From contig OX637797.1 of the NCBI GenBank assembly GCA_951802425.1, positions 3,224,001 to 3,288,000 of the forward strand: DNA of 64,000 bases, in the 5' to 3' direction. The notes under the pieces were generated by a model. That model did no database searches. It worked only from the letters and a program-made list of their open reading frames with translations, and was not told the DNA's origin. Within the stretch, counting starts at the first letter, position 1. Each line of letters opens with the position of its first letter. Of this stretch, positions 55,608-64,000 are shown piece after piece. Origin of the DNA: Clavaria fumosa (taxonomy: Eukaryota; Basidiomycota; Agaricomycetes; Agaricales; Clavariaceae). A program made the translations under genes and the position numbers.

Positions 55608-58600
55608 TTAAGGCTGGGCGTCCCGACCTGCTAACTTCGCCTTGTCAGGGTGTTGCTGGAAAAAGTCTCGGAGCAACAGCGTGACGTTAGTGAGGTTGCA
55701 ACGAGGTTCCCAAGTGTTCTCCTCCACAGGGTACCCCAACCATTTCACCAGGTACTTCACCCCACATCCCACCTTTTTGACATCAAGAATGGCTTCAACT
55801 TTATACTCCAAGTGGTCATCATCAATCGTGGGAGGGGGGGGCAGAGGTAGACTCTGAGAAAGGAAAGAGGGCGCAATATATGGAGTGAGTAGCAGCTCGT
55901 TGAAGACCCAATGAATGTGCCATGCTCAGGGAGCTTGAGCCGGTACGCTGCTGGTCCAACCTTTTCCTCAACCATGAAGGGTCCAGCCCGCTTGTTGTCA
56001 AGCTTCTTGGAGGGTCGATCCATTTTTAGGTTCTGTGTGTCCAACCAGACTAAGTCTCCCTTCGAGTATTTCCGACTCAGCTGCTTTCCTTTATCATAGC
56101 TGGTCTTCATCGCATCTGCCGCTTTCCCCATCGCTTCCCTGGCTGCTCTCCGAGACTCTGTGAGTTTGGCCATCCACTCATCTGCTGCAGGATTCACCTC
56201 CGAGGGTGGCCGAATTCCACCATTCCATGGGTGCCAGCCATATTCTAGGTAGAAGGGCGTGAATCCAGTGGCTGAATGCTCACGGTTATTGAGCACGAAC
56301 TCAGCAGTAGACAGCCATTCTGCCCAATCATCCTGTAGGTGGTCCACATAGGCCTGGAGATACACCTCAACCTCTTGGTTGACCCGTTCTGTCTGTCCAT
56401 CTGTCTGGGGGTGGAAGGCTGTACTCGGGTTTGCCTTAACCCCAATCATCCCATAAAACTCCTTCATAAACTTAGACACAAACTGTGTGCCCCAGTCACT
56501 CACAACTTTCTGCAGAACTCCATGGTCACGGAAGACCCGGTCTCGGAGGATATGAGCAGCACCAAGTCCAGTGAGGTCAAGGCCGATAGCCTCGATGAGG
56601 GTCCGCTCTGTGAACTTGTCCACAATGACCAGGATGGCGTTGTGCCCACGGGAGAGGGGGAAAGGGCCCACAATGTCCCAAGAGATCACTGCCCAAGGCC
56701 CTTTGGGCACAGGGTGAGGGTGGAGCGGAGCGGCACGCCTAGTGCGGTCAGGCTTCACTTTCTGGCACATCTGACACCCTCCTGCATACTGATCTGAGTC
56801 CTTCACCATCCCCACCCACCAGTAGGACCTCAGCAACGCTGCTCTCAGCTTCCGGGGGCCTGGGTGACCAGTGATGGGAAGGTCATGCTCGAAGGCAAGC
56901 ACTGCCTCGCGTGCCTCTGGGGGCACCCAGGTAATTTTTGAGTCCCATTCGATCTCTCGTCCACTCATCATCCAGCTCTTCTGGCTTCTGCACATGTACT
57001 GCGCTATTTTTCTGGAGCAGCGTCTCCATTTCTGACGTGAATGACGTGCAGGTCTCCACTTCTGGGAAGACTTGCACTGGTGCATCCTCCTCCACCATTT
57101 CTCCATAGTCTGGCCTCCGCGAGAGTGCATCTGCCTTTGTGTTTGATTTTCCAGTGCGGTACTTGATCTCGAAGTCAAAGCACTGGAGCTCGCCAACTCA
57201 ACGGACCTGCCTCGGCTTCAGCTTCTGGGGTTTTCGGAAGTACTGAAGGTTTGCGTGGTCTGTCCAGATCTCAATCGTCTCTTCCACTCTGATGAGGTAT
57301 GCCCGCCACTCACAAAGTGCCTGGATTACTGCCAAGAACTCTTTGTCATACATGTCGTAATTCTTCTCAGCTGCAGTGAGGGCTTGGGAGATGTAGTCCA
57401 CCACTTTCCAGGTCCCATCCACCTGCTGCTGCGAGAGCACTCCACCAGTCGCTAGGTTACTCGTGTCTGTTTCTACCTTCCACCTCCCTTTGTCTTGTAG
57501 TAGAGCCAAGACAGGTGCCGATACTAGTGCTAGGCGGAGGTTCTGGAAGGCCTTTTCCTCCTCTGCTTCCCATTTCCATGGAACCTTCCCAGTCAGCCGG
57601 AATAAGGGTTTGGCTCAGGCTGAGAGATTTGGGATGTGCCGATGTAGGTAGTTCAGCATCCCATTAAACCTCTGCACCTCCTTCACATTCCTAGGTCATG
57701 GCCAGTTCCGCACTGCTTCACCCTTCGCCGGATCGTGTTCCAAGCAGTTGTGAGAGATCTTCATCCCAAGGAAGATGATCTCACTTTTTTCAAACTCGCA
57801 TTTACTGAGTCTGAGGCACAACCTGTTCTTTCCAAACTTCTCCAAAACTCAATCCATCCAGTACCAGTGAGTAGCCAAGTCCTCTGCAAACACTATGACA
57901 TCGTCAACATAGGCCCGGACATGTCCTCCTGCAATCTCCTCCCTCAGCACATGATTCATGAAGTGCTGAAAGGTTGCAGGTGCATTCTGTAGCCCAAACC
58001 ACATGACGGCTGGTTCAAAGAGTCCACGAGGTGTTAGGAAAGCACAACGGTGCTGGTGTTCTGGCCAAACCTGCATCGAGGGGAAGCCACCCTTTGCATC
58101 TATCTGTTAGGGCCTGTCCCATCTCGATAGTAGTGCCGGAGATCAACTTGTTGGTGACCTATGCTGGAAACTCGCTAAGACCAATCAACTGTTGAGCACA
58201 GTCGAGAATGCTCGGTCCCGGAAGGTCGCGAAGATGTCTGAGAAGATGTAAGAGTGAAGAAAGACAAGTATAGAGGAGGAAGACGTCGTTGGGAAGGTCG
58301 CAAAGTCGGTAGACGAAGTGTAAAGGAGGAAATTGACGAGGAGGGGGGAAATGGGTGACGCTGAGAGGGTTGTGAAGTCGACTGATGAAGCGTGAAGAAA
58401 GGAATAGACGAGGTGGGAGAAAGTGATAATGCTGAGAAGGTTGCGAGGTCGACCGATGAAGCATAGAGAAGGAAAAAGACGAGGTGAAAGAAATAGAGAA
58501 TGTTGGAAGGATTGCGGTGGTCGCGATGGTGTTGAGAAATGTGTCGGTGAAGGCGATGACTTTGCCAACCGACGGGTGAACCTGTAGGGTTCCAAGATCA

Positions 58601-60690
58601 GTACCAAGACGAATAATAGAGAATACTTAGATCGCGCGAGTTGTAGGAGTGCAGAGGGCGAGTTAGAACAGAGTAGAGTGTGTCTTGGCAATCTTGTGGT
58701 CACCAAGAGAGACAAGACCTATCAATCATGGTGGTTCCAAGCTCAAAGGGCATACTAGCCTCAAGCTTAAACCAATGTGTGTCAATATCAAGTCTGTCCT
58801 ACAGTAAGTACATGCGAGACTTATATATACGTACGTACAGGGAGTATGACGAGAAAGGGAAAGTACAGAGAGCGCCAGGCGACAAGACTATAGTAGTACG
58901 GGGTATAACTAGTCGTAGAGTGACCGTGCGCGTGTTCTACTAAGATCGCGAGGGGTAAACTAGGCATAGGTAAGGTCGCGGACATGACCGGTCATGGGTC
59001 GCGACCTAACTAAATAAGCATATGTGTAACTACGACTGGGCAGAGGGGCTTGGTCCAGGGCTAATGCAGTTATAGACGACTGAGAAGAAGAAGGGAGAAC
59101 ATAATTTGAAAGGATACACAGCTTGACCACCAGTGGCACATTTCATCGTTAAGGTCGCGCGGTCAGGCGAGTGGTCACGTGGACAGCGCTGGTGAGGCAG
59201 GTGACCTTGGGCGGTCTTTGGGCGGTATGTCACGTGAGTGATGCTGGTAACGCGAGTAACGCGAGTAGTGCCGGTGTGCCGTGCAGCAAGTCACGTGCCG
59301 CTGCAGGAGTCATGTAAGAGCGTGTTGAGCATCGAATAGTGGGTTCGGCGGTGAGTATGCATAAGGTGAGGTGGCGGGAGGTGACGTGAGTATGGTGGTA
59401 TGATTGCGAGTGTCGTGAGGAGATGATGGAGGCCTGAGAGGTGTTCGGAAGTTGATAGCGGGTTTCAGAAGAGTGTAGGGGGGTTCGCGAGGTGGTAGGG
59501 GAACGTCGGGAGGTCCATGAGTGGTGATAGAGTTGTTAGGTTGAGGAAAAATGGATGGGTCCTGACACTATCTTGGAGTAGATAGACGCTCCCTTAAGCA
59601 CATCCACTGTGTCTCTGATGTGTGGGAGGGGGTATTTGTCTTTGATCAGATGCGCGTTTAGCCTCGAGTAGTCGATAATCGGCCGCAGCTTGTCCTTCTC
59701 ATGTTTGAAGAAGAACGGGCTTGCATACGGGGATTTCGAGGGTCGGATATGTCCAGATGCTAACTGCTCATCCACCCATCAGTTCATCTCCACCATCTCT
59801 GCCCGTGTTAGTGAGTGCAGCTTGGTGGAGAGGTGCCCAGGATCAGTTTTGAACTCGATTTTAATGTCAAAGTTAGGGCGGGAGCAGGGGAGCTCATCCC
59901 ACTTTGCTTCACTAAAGACTGTGGGGTGGAGACTGGGCCAATCAGGTGTGGGGCCAGCATTGGGAAAATGGGTGTCCGGAATACTGGTGGAGGCCAGGGT
60001 ACTCGTTTTCGGGGGTGCAGGGGCTCGTTTAGGCGTCGGGCGGCTGTACAGGGGAGAGGCACAGGCATGGGGGCAGCGAGTGAGCTTTACTTCAGCTTTT
60101 GCCCAGTCGATCTCTGGGTTATGATGTTTTAACCAATCATGCCCAAGGATCACCATGTGGGACTGGGTCTTCCCTAGCAGGAAGTGGATCCGTTCCCGGT
60201 GATCGCCAACTGTCACAAGCAGCTCTATCCCATACTGGATCTTGCCATCCCTGTTCTGTGTCCCATCCACATTGTACATGGTGATTGAGTTCAACAGGGG
60301 GGATGGCTCTAATCCCACTTTTCTAGCCCACTCCAAGTCCATAAAGCAGTTGGTGCAGCCTGAATCGACAAGGGCTTTCGTGGTTGCCCCCCTGCCAGTG
60401 CTGAGAGCTTCCAGGTGCACCTGGATAGAGAGCTCTCAGGGGGTGTGTATCAGGGAGTCTTTCAGCACCTCCACAAGGCGCTTAATCGGCTCTGCTTTCC
60501 TGCTAGCCACCCTTTCCTTTTGCAGTATTTCATTATCAGCGGTTTCTGTTTCCACTTTGTCCTTCTCCTCAGCCTCAATTTGGGTATGTCTCCGCTGCAA
60601 GATTGTATATTTGGGTATACTCACTGCAGACACAGGGATGGAAGGGGGGCTGGGGTGACTACTCTTGAGATGCCAGTTCGGACTCACTGG
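55608..60690 (-). pseudogene. pol: Gyp-C2 Pol, interrupted by stops and by element G
   Basis: Collinear with Gyp-C1 Pol. The protease ALVDSGCTNCF is intact near 60360. RT is split at 58104/59568 by element G, and its YVDDV box near 57910 is intact. RNase H, the integrase (SWDIVGPF; VSDWGTQF with Arg to Trp) and the chromodomain EYKVEAILDVKKVG at 55811 follow. Stops TGA at 59779, 57849 and 57198 fall on arginine or tryptophan codons of Gyp-C1. Near 56940 a small deletion replaces the WRKAE stretch. Non-functional. Confidence 0.92.
58105..59567 (+). mobile_element. Element G: 1463-bp TG...CA insertion in Gyp-C2 RT
   Basis: TGTTAGGGCC...GTCCTGACA, flanked by CTATC (58100-58104 and 59568-59572). 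Removing it restores the RT frame (YSKI then DAKGG). No coding domain. A TATATATA box near 58833 and three CACGTG sites (59175, 59231, 59292) suit an LTR, so a solo LTR or short non-autonomous LTR element is likely. The first 0.69 kb match the arms and loop of the foldback element. Confidence 0.85.
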
Positions 60691-61688
60691 GCCTTGTCTC
60701 CAAAATCCAGTTCCTCAGTAGGAGCCCTCTTCTCTCTCTCCAACAACGCCACATGGTCTAAGAGCAAAGCAATCTGATTCTCGTAGTCCTCAGCACTTCG
60801 TGCCTGGCTTTCCACGGCACGGACCTGCGGCCTCGGGATCTGTGGGCATGTGTCTGGGAGGAGACAGTCTCTCACCATGTGGCCAGCTTGGCCACATCGG
60901 AAACAGGCGTGTCCTACTCCAGGGGCATGTGCATGATCGACCAACATGGCATCACCAGCACCGGCGGGATGCGGCATGACGGGAGGGGCAGGGGTGCGGG
61001 CCTGTGGCTGGGCCAGGAAGGGGCGAGGGGCTGTGGTGAAGCGGGTTGGTTGGGGGAGGGGTCAGCTGGCTATGGGCAGAGCTGGGCAGACAGAATTCTG
61101 CTGCGCAATGACTCCATCAAGGCGGTGCTGCTGGGCATCAAGTTTTTCTGCTAGTGCCTTCCACTCCACATAGGTCTCGGGCATCGGTGAGACGCTATAG
61201 ATCTTCCCCACCAATCTCCTACTCAGGTTCAACTCTAGCCAGTGAACAAAGATATCTGAATCAGCTGCCTCAGCCATTCCTGCTCAGCGGAACAGTGTCT
61301 CGAACTTTGCAAAGAACTCTGGGGCTGTCACAGAGGCCTGTTTCAGCCTCGCAATGTCTGCGAGGGCAGTCACACAGTCATTTGGGTCATCAAATGCCTG
61401 TTTCATCTCCTCCACAAAGTCTACCCAGGATCCAGCCTCATCATTTCCCAGGATCTCTTCTCCCTTCATATTTGCCCACTCAGTGGCAAACCCATCCCCA
61501 GTGATCTTGCTGAGGGTGTAGAGGACCTTTGCTGGGTCCGTGGCATAGATAACCAGATTCGCCATAAACTGGAGGCGAAGCGAACAGAGGAATGTGCAGA
61601 AATTCTTTTTCTGCCCATCGAAGGGGGCAACAGATAAGTCAAGCCTTATTGGTTGGGCTGCAGGCGGGGCAATGTGGTCAGCCATCAC
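60684..61688 (-). pseudogene. gag: Gyp-C2 Gag, two nonsense codons
   Basis: It starts like Gyp-C1 Gag (MADHIAPPA). Capsid segments FDGQKKNFCTFLCSL and FVEEMKQAFDD are followed by TGA at 61284-61286 and a second stop at 61062-61064. The knuckle CFRCGQAGHMVRDC near 60895 and the C-terminal coiled coil follow. The four-base overlap with pol is preserved. Confidence 0.92.
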
Positions 61689-62338
61689 AGACCCTGGTGG
61701 TGGTGATGGGGTTTCGGGGACGTCAGTAATGGGGGAATCGGGGGGGAGCTGGGCTTGACCCGGTCTTGAACGCAGATGCTGTAAATAAAATTCCGGGCCT
61801 CAGGCACTCAGGATTTCTTCAATCTCTTAGCAGTCCTGTCCTCTCAGGCTGCTCTCTATGTATCTAGGTACTTATAGAACTCTTATTCTATAAAACTTGT
61901 TGCTAGTGTGGGGCCCGAATGGTGTCCCAGGTGGTCACTCCACAACTCCTAGTGAGTTGCCCATGTGCCCTTCTGACAATGGTCACAGAGCAAGGGCCCT
62001 GTCCACTGGACCAGGAAACTACAGAAAAACTATGTATAGGGCCTTTCTGTGCCCTGTACACTACACAATTCACTGGTATGTAGCTGTAAAGCAAAGTTCC
62101 GGGCCTTTGGCACTCGGTATCTCTTGGGGAGAGTCACAGTAGACTTCCTCTGGGTCTGGTCATGTGTATCTACACACAGTAAAAATTTCACACGGTTCTG
62201 TTGCACACCGTGGGCAGGGTAAAGAGAAAGAGGATGAGGGGGATAAGCTGTCACAGAGTGTGACAGTTTGAGACAGGGGTCCAGGCTAGCTGGGTTAGGA
62301 CATGGGGCTAGGGCGGACAGGGGTTGATGTTAGTATTG

Positions 62339-62642
62339 TGTCAGACTTAGTCTCATGGTTCACACAACTTAATGTAAGGTCGATGATGACAATACTAACA
62401 TAAGGGGAAAAGGGTATAAGACAGAAAAAGTTGTAGTATATATAGTGGACGGTTCGGGCGTTGCCAGTTTTCCCATGCTCGGACCCAAACGTCACGTGAT
62501 GCGCCCGAGGCCTTGGTCACGTGACGCGCCATTATGTAATCCGGCAACTGTTCTGATCATGTGACTTTCCCGTGATTTTCCCACAACTCTTTTGTAATCC
62601 CATCCTGACCTTTCTCATGTGCTTATGTAAGTGATCCTGACA
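62339..62642 (-). repeat. Gyp-C2 5' LTR
   Basis: 304 bp, differing from its partner by several CpG transitions. The self-primer complement ATGTTAGTAT lies just to its left at 62327-62336. Confidence 0.93.
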
Positions 62643-62803
62643 TGCTAGCAGTGTTGGTTTCAATACTGTTAGCAGGAAGGTATGGAACTGGAGGATCTAC
62701 TAGTCCTGTAGACCAACTGCATAAGGAATTGAGGACCTGTCTGAGTCATCCTGACTCTCAGTGACTCATTTCTGACTGCATCCAGTACCAGATCCATAAC
62801 AGC

Positions 62804-63124
62804 ATGGCAGATGATGGAAATGACTTAGAAATAAATTTTCAAAAGCTGCAGGCAGAGATAGAGGCATTGCAGGTGGAGCAGACATGGAGGGAGAAAGAGG
62901 CGGAGGAGCAGAGAAGGCAGGAGGTGGAGGAAGCAGAGCGGGTTTGGAAGGAGGCAGAGGAGCAAGTGCAGAGGGAGGCGGAGGAGGTGGAACAGGCAAG
63001 ACAGAAAGTGGAGGAGTGGAAGTGGGTGCGGGGAAGGGATTGGAGCTGGGGCTGGCTCCAGCGGAGAAAGCAACCTGTCATGACCCATACAGGATGGGAG
63101 AGTGACATTACATGTGCTATATAA
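62804..63124 (+). CDS. Small coiled-coil protein, hypothetical
   Basis: 106 residues from an ATG lying within the right GCATG duplication of LTR E. Before that insertion the ATG was preceded by the sequence ending at 53444. The product MADDGNDLEINFQKL continues as an almost pure Glu/Arg/Gln coiled coil (residues 15-70). Such frames are often the N-terminus of fungal retrotransposon Gag-like proteins, but no other Gag feature follows. Confidence 0.3.
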   Translation: MADDGNDLEINFQKLQAEIEALQVEQTWREKEAEEQRRQEVEEAERVWKEAEEQVQREAEEVEQARQKVEEWKWVRGRDWSWGWLQRRKQPVMTHTGWESDITCAI

Positions 63125-63467
63125 GGACCAACTGGCATACTCAATCTGGATTGAGTATTGTGGCCTTTTGGCTGAGTAGTCTTAAGCACCAGTAGTTGGC
63201 CTGGTGTGGCTGTCCTCACACAACCACAGGCAATGACAAGTTGCCTGCATAGAAGTACATACAGTGTAATACTGTTCCCTTGACCACAACTTTGAATTAT
63301 TATTTTCTCCATGTGATGTCAATATTTATTGCCCATATTTTTTCACTGACCAATTTAAATGCTTTCTACATGTCCCACAAAATTAAGGAATTATTACTAC
63401 CAGCAGCAAAGTCTTTTAAATCTCAATGTGAGCTGGCAGCATTGAAAAGTCACATTTCATCGTTCCT
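63125..63467. other. Non-coding spacer
   Basis: An ACTCAATCTGGATTGAGT inverted repeat near 63136-63153 and the 12-mer GGCCTTTTGGCT (also present in U2 snRNA) are the only structure seen. It is AT-rich from 63290. Confidence 0.4.
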
Positions 63468-63499
63468 TTGACCAGTGTGATGTCACATGTGACATGTGA

Positions 63500-64000
63500 C
63501 ATCTGTCACAGGCTCTTGTCAGCCTCATCTCCATGCAACTCCCCCACTTGTCCAACATCATCAGGAAGCATTGGCTTCTTTGGTCACACCGGCTCTGGGG
63601 GCAAATTCTGCTTTGCAATGCCTTCTTCTGTCAGGTGTGCACACTCAGCCTCCCAGGCTAAAATCGCAGCTGCATGTGCGGCCTTCAACTCGTCCCATTG
63701 GGCATTGATTGCTGACCTTGCATTCTTCCTTGTAGCCCTGTTTATTGCCCTCTGTTCCTTCTCGGCAGCCTCCTCTGCCTTCCGCTGTGCCACTGTCCTC
63801 AATTTCTCCTCAAACTCATCAGCAGTCAATGCCACAGCCTTGCCATCAAAGAGCATGGTACGGTCATCCTTCTTCCGGTTCTGCTTGCTATTCAAGGCCT
63901 CATTTTGCTTGTCCAGGAACATGTGCTGGAAGATCAGCTGTGCAGATTGTCTCTCAAGCATCGAGTCTCGGGCATGAATGTGTGAATGGGCAAGTTTGAG
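63500..64000 (-). pseudogene. C-terminal tail of a pogo/CENP-B-like DDE transposase, running out of the window
   Basis: Minus-strand frame from 64000 to 63584 with QSAQLIFQHMFLDKQNEAL, DDRTMLFDGKAVALTADEF and a Glu/Arg/Ala-rich helical tail ending in NLPPEPV-stop-PKKP. This order (AQLVIQN-like helix, RT-LF motif, basic helical tail) is typical of the region after the DDE domain of basidiomycete pogo-type transposases, as I recall it. The TGA at 63584 again sits where CGA would give arginine. The catalytic domain would lie right of the window. Confidence 0.55.

Larger units (their letters stand above)
55293..62642 (-). mobile_element. Gyp-C2: decayed full-length family C element
   Basis: 304-bp LTRs at 55293-55596 and 62339-62642. 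Target duplication TGCTA (55288-55292 and 62643-62647) in LTR E copy 2. After removal of element G it is about 5.88 kb, matching Gyp-C1. Gag and Pol carry many TGA codons where Gyp-C1 has CGA-type arginine or Trp. Confidence 0.94.
53445..62801 (+). repeat. Solo LTR of family E (copy 2), split by Gyp-C2
   Basis: Segments 53445-55292 and 62648-62801, 2002 bp in total, TGTTAGGGT...CCATAACA. Own target duplication GCATG (53440-53444 and 62802-62806). TATAAATA at 54623-54630. Inverted TGAGTCA/TGACTCA pair near 54415, as in copy 1. Confidence 0.9.

Noticed and set aside
62766..63312. Minus-strand frames opposite the coiled-coil ORF (proline/leucine-rich)
   Set aside because: They arise from the GAG/GAA repeats of the plus-strand coiled coil.

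Overview
This window is fungal nuclear DNA, most likely from a basidiomycete (Agaricomycete-type). It has spliced genes with 48-61 nt introns (GT...AG, CTAAT-like branch sites), chromodomain Ty3/Gypsy and Ty1/Copia elements, a hAT-like non-autonomous element, and no bacterial signals. About 85 percent of it is LTR retrotransposon sequence in several generations, inserted into one another. The species cannot be named from this sequence.

Layout. 1-9818: a Ty1/Copia element whose polyprotein frame is cut by a complete Ty3/Gypsy element (Gyp-A1, 1541-7894, target duplication CCCCC). 10262-12185: two decayed host-type genes on the minus strand, one recognisable as a SAMHD1-like HD-domain dNTP triphosphohydrolase. 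12932-14225: the only clean host-type gene, three exons, function unknown. 14874-21237: a foldback repeat, then a decayed relative of Gyp-A1 (Gyp-A2) carrying two solo LTRs of family B and one hAT-like element. 21363-43599: Gyp-D (minus strand), which hosts an intact-looking Gyp-C1 in its leader (26804-32699) and a very young Gyp-B in its own LTR (33409-43268). 43644-50360: a solo LTR of family E, a gag remnant (F), the complete foldback repeat, and a truncated third C element. 50361-53444: unclassified. 53445-62801: a second solo LTR E, split by a decayed minus-strand Gyp-C2, which is itself split by a 1.46-kb TG...CA element (G). 62802-64000: a coiled-coil reading frame and the tail of a pogo/CENP-B-like transposase.

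The most notable item is a spliced gene on the antisense strand of Gyp-B, between pol and the 3' LTR (40678-42193). Its introns are mostly 48-55 nt. It joins an acidic/coiled-coil region, a six-cysteine cluster with exact Zn(II)2Cys6 spacing, and a lysine-rich tail. Other points are Tf1/sushi-type self-priming sites in families A, C and D, an extra reading frame upstream of gag in A and D, a hairpin enclosing the gag stop codon of Gyp-A1, recurrent CACGTG sites in unrelated LTRs, and decay of old copies almost wholly by CGA to TGA changes (CpG deamination).
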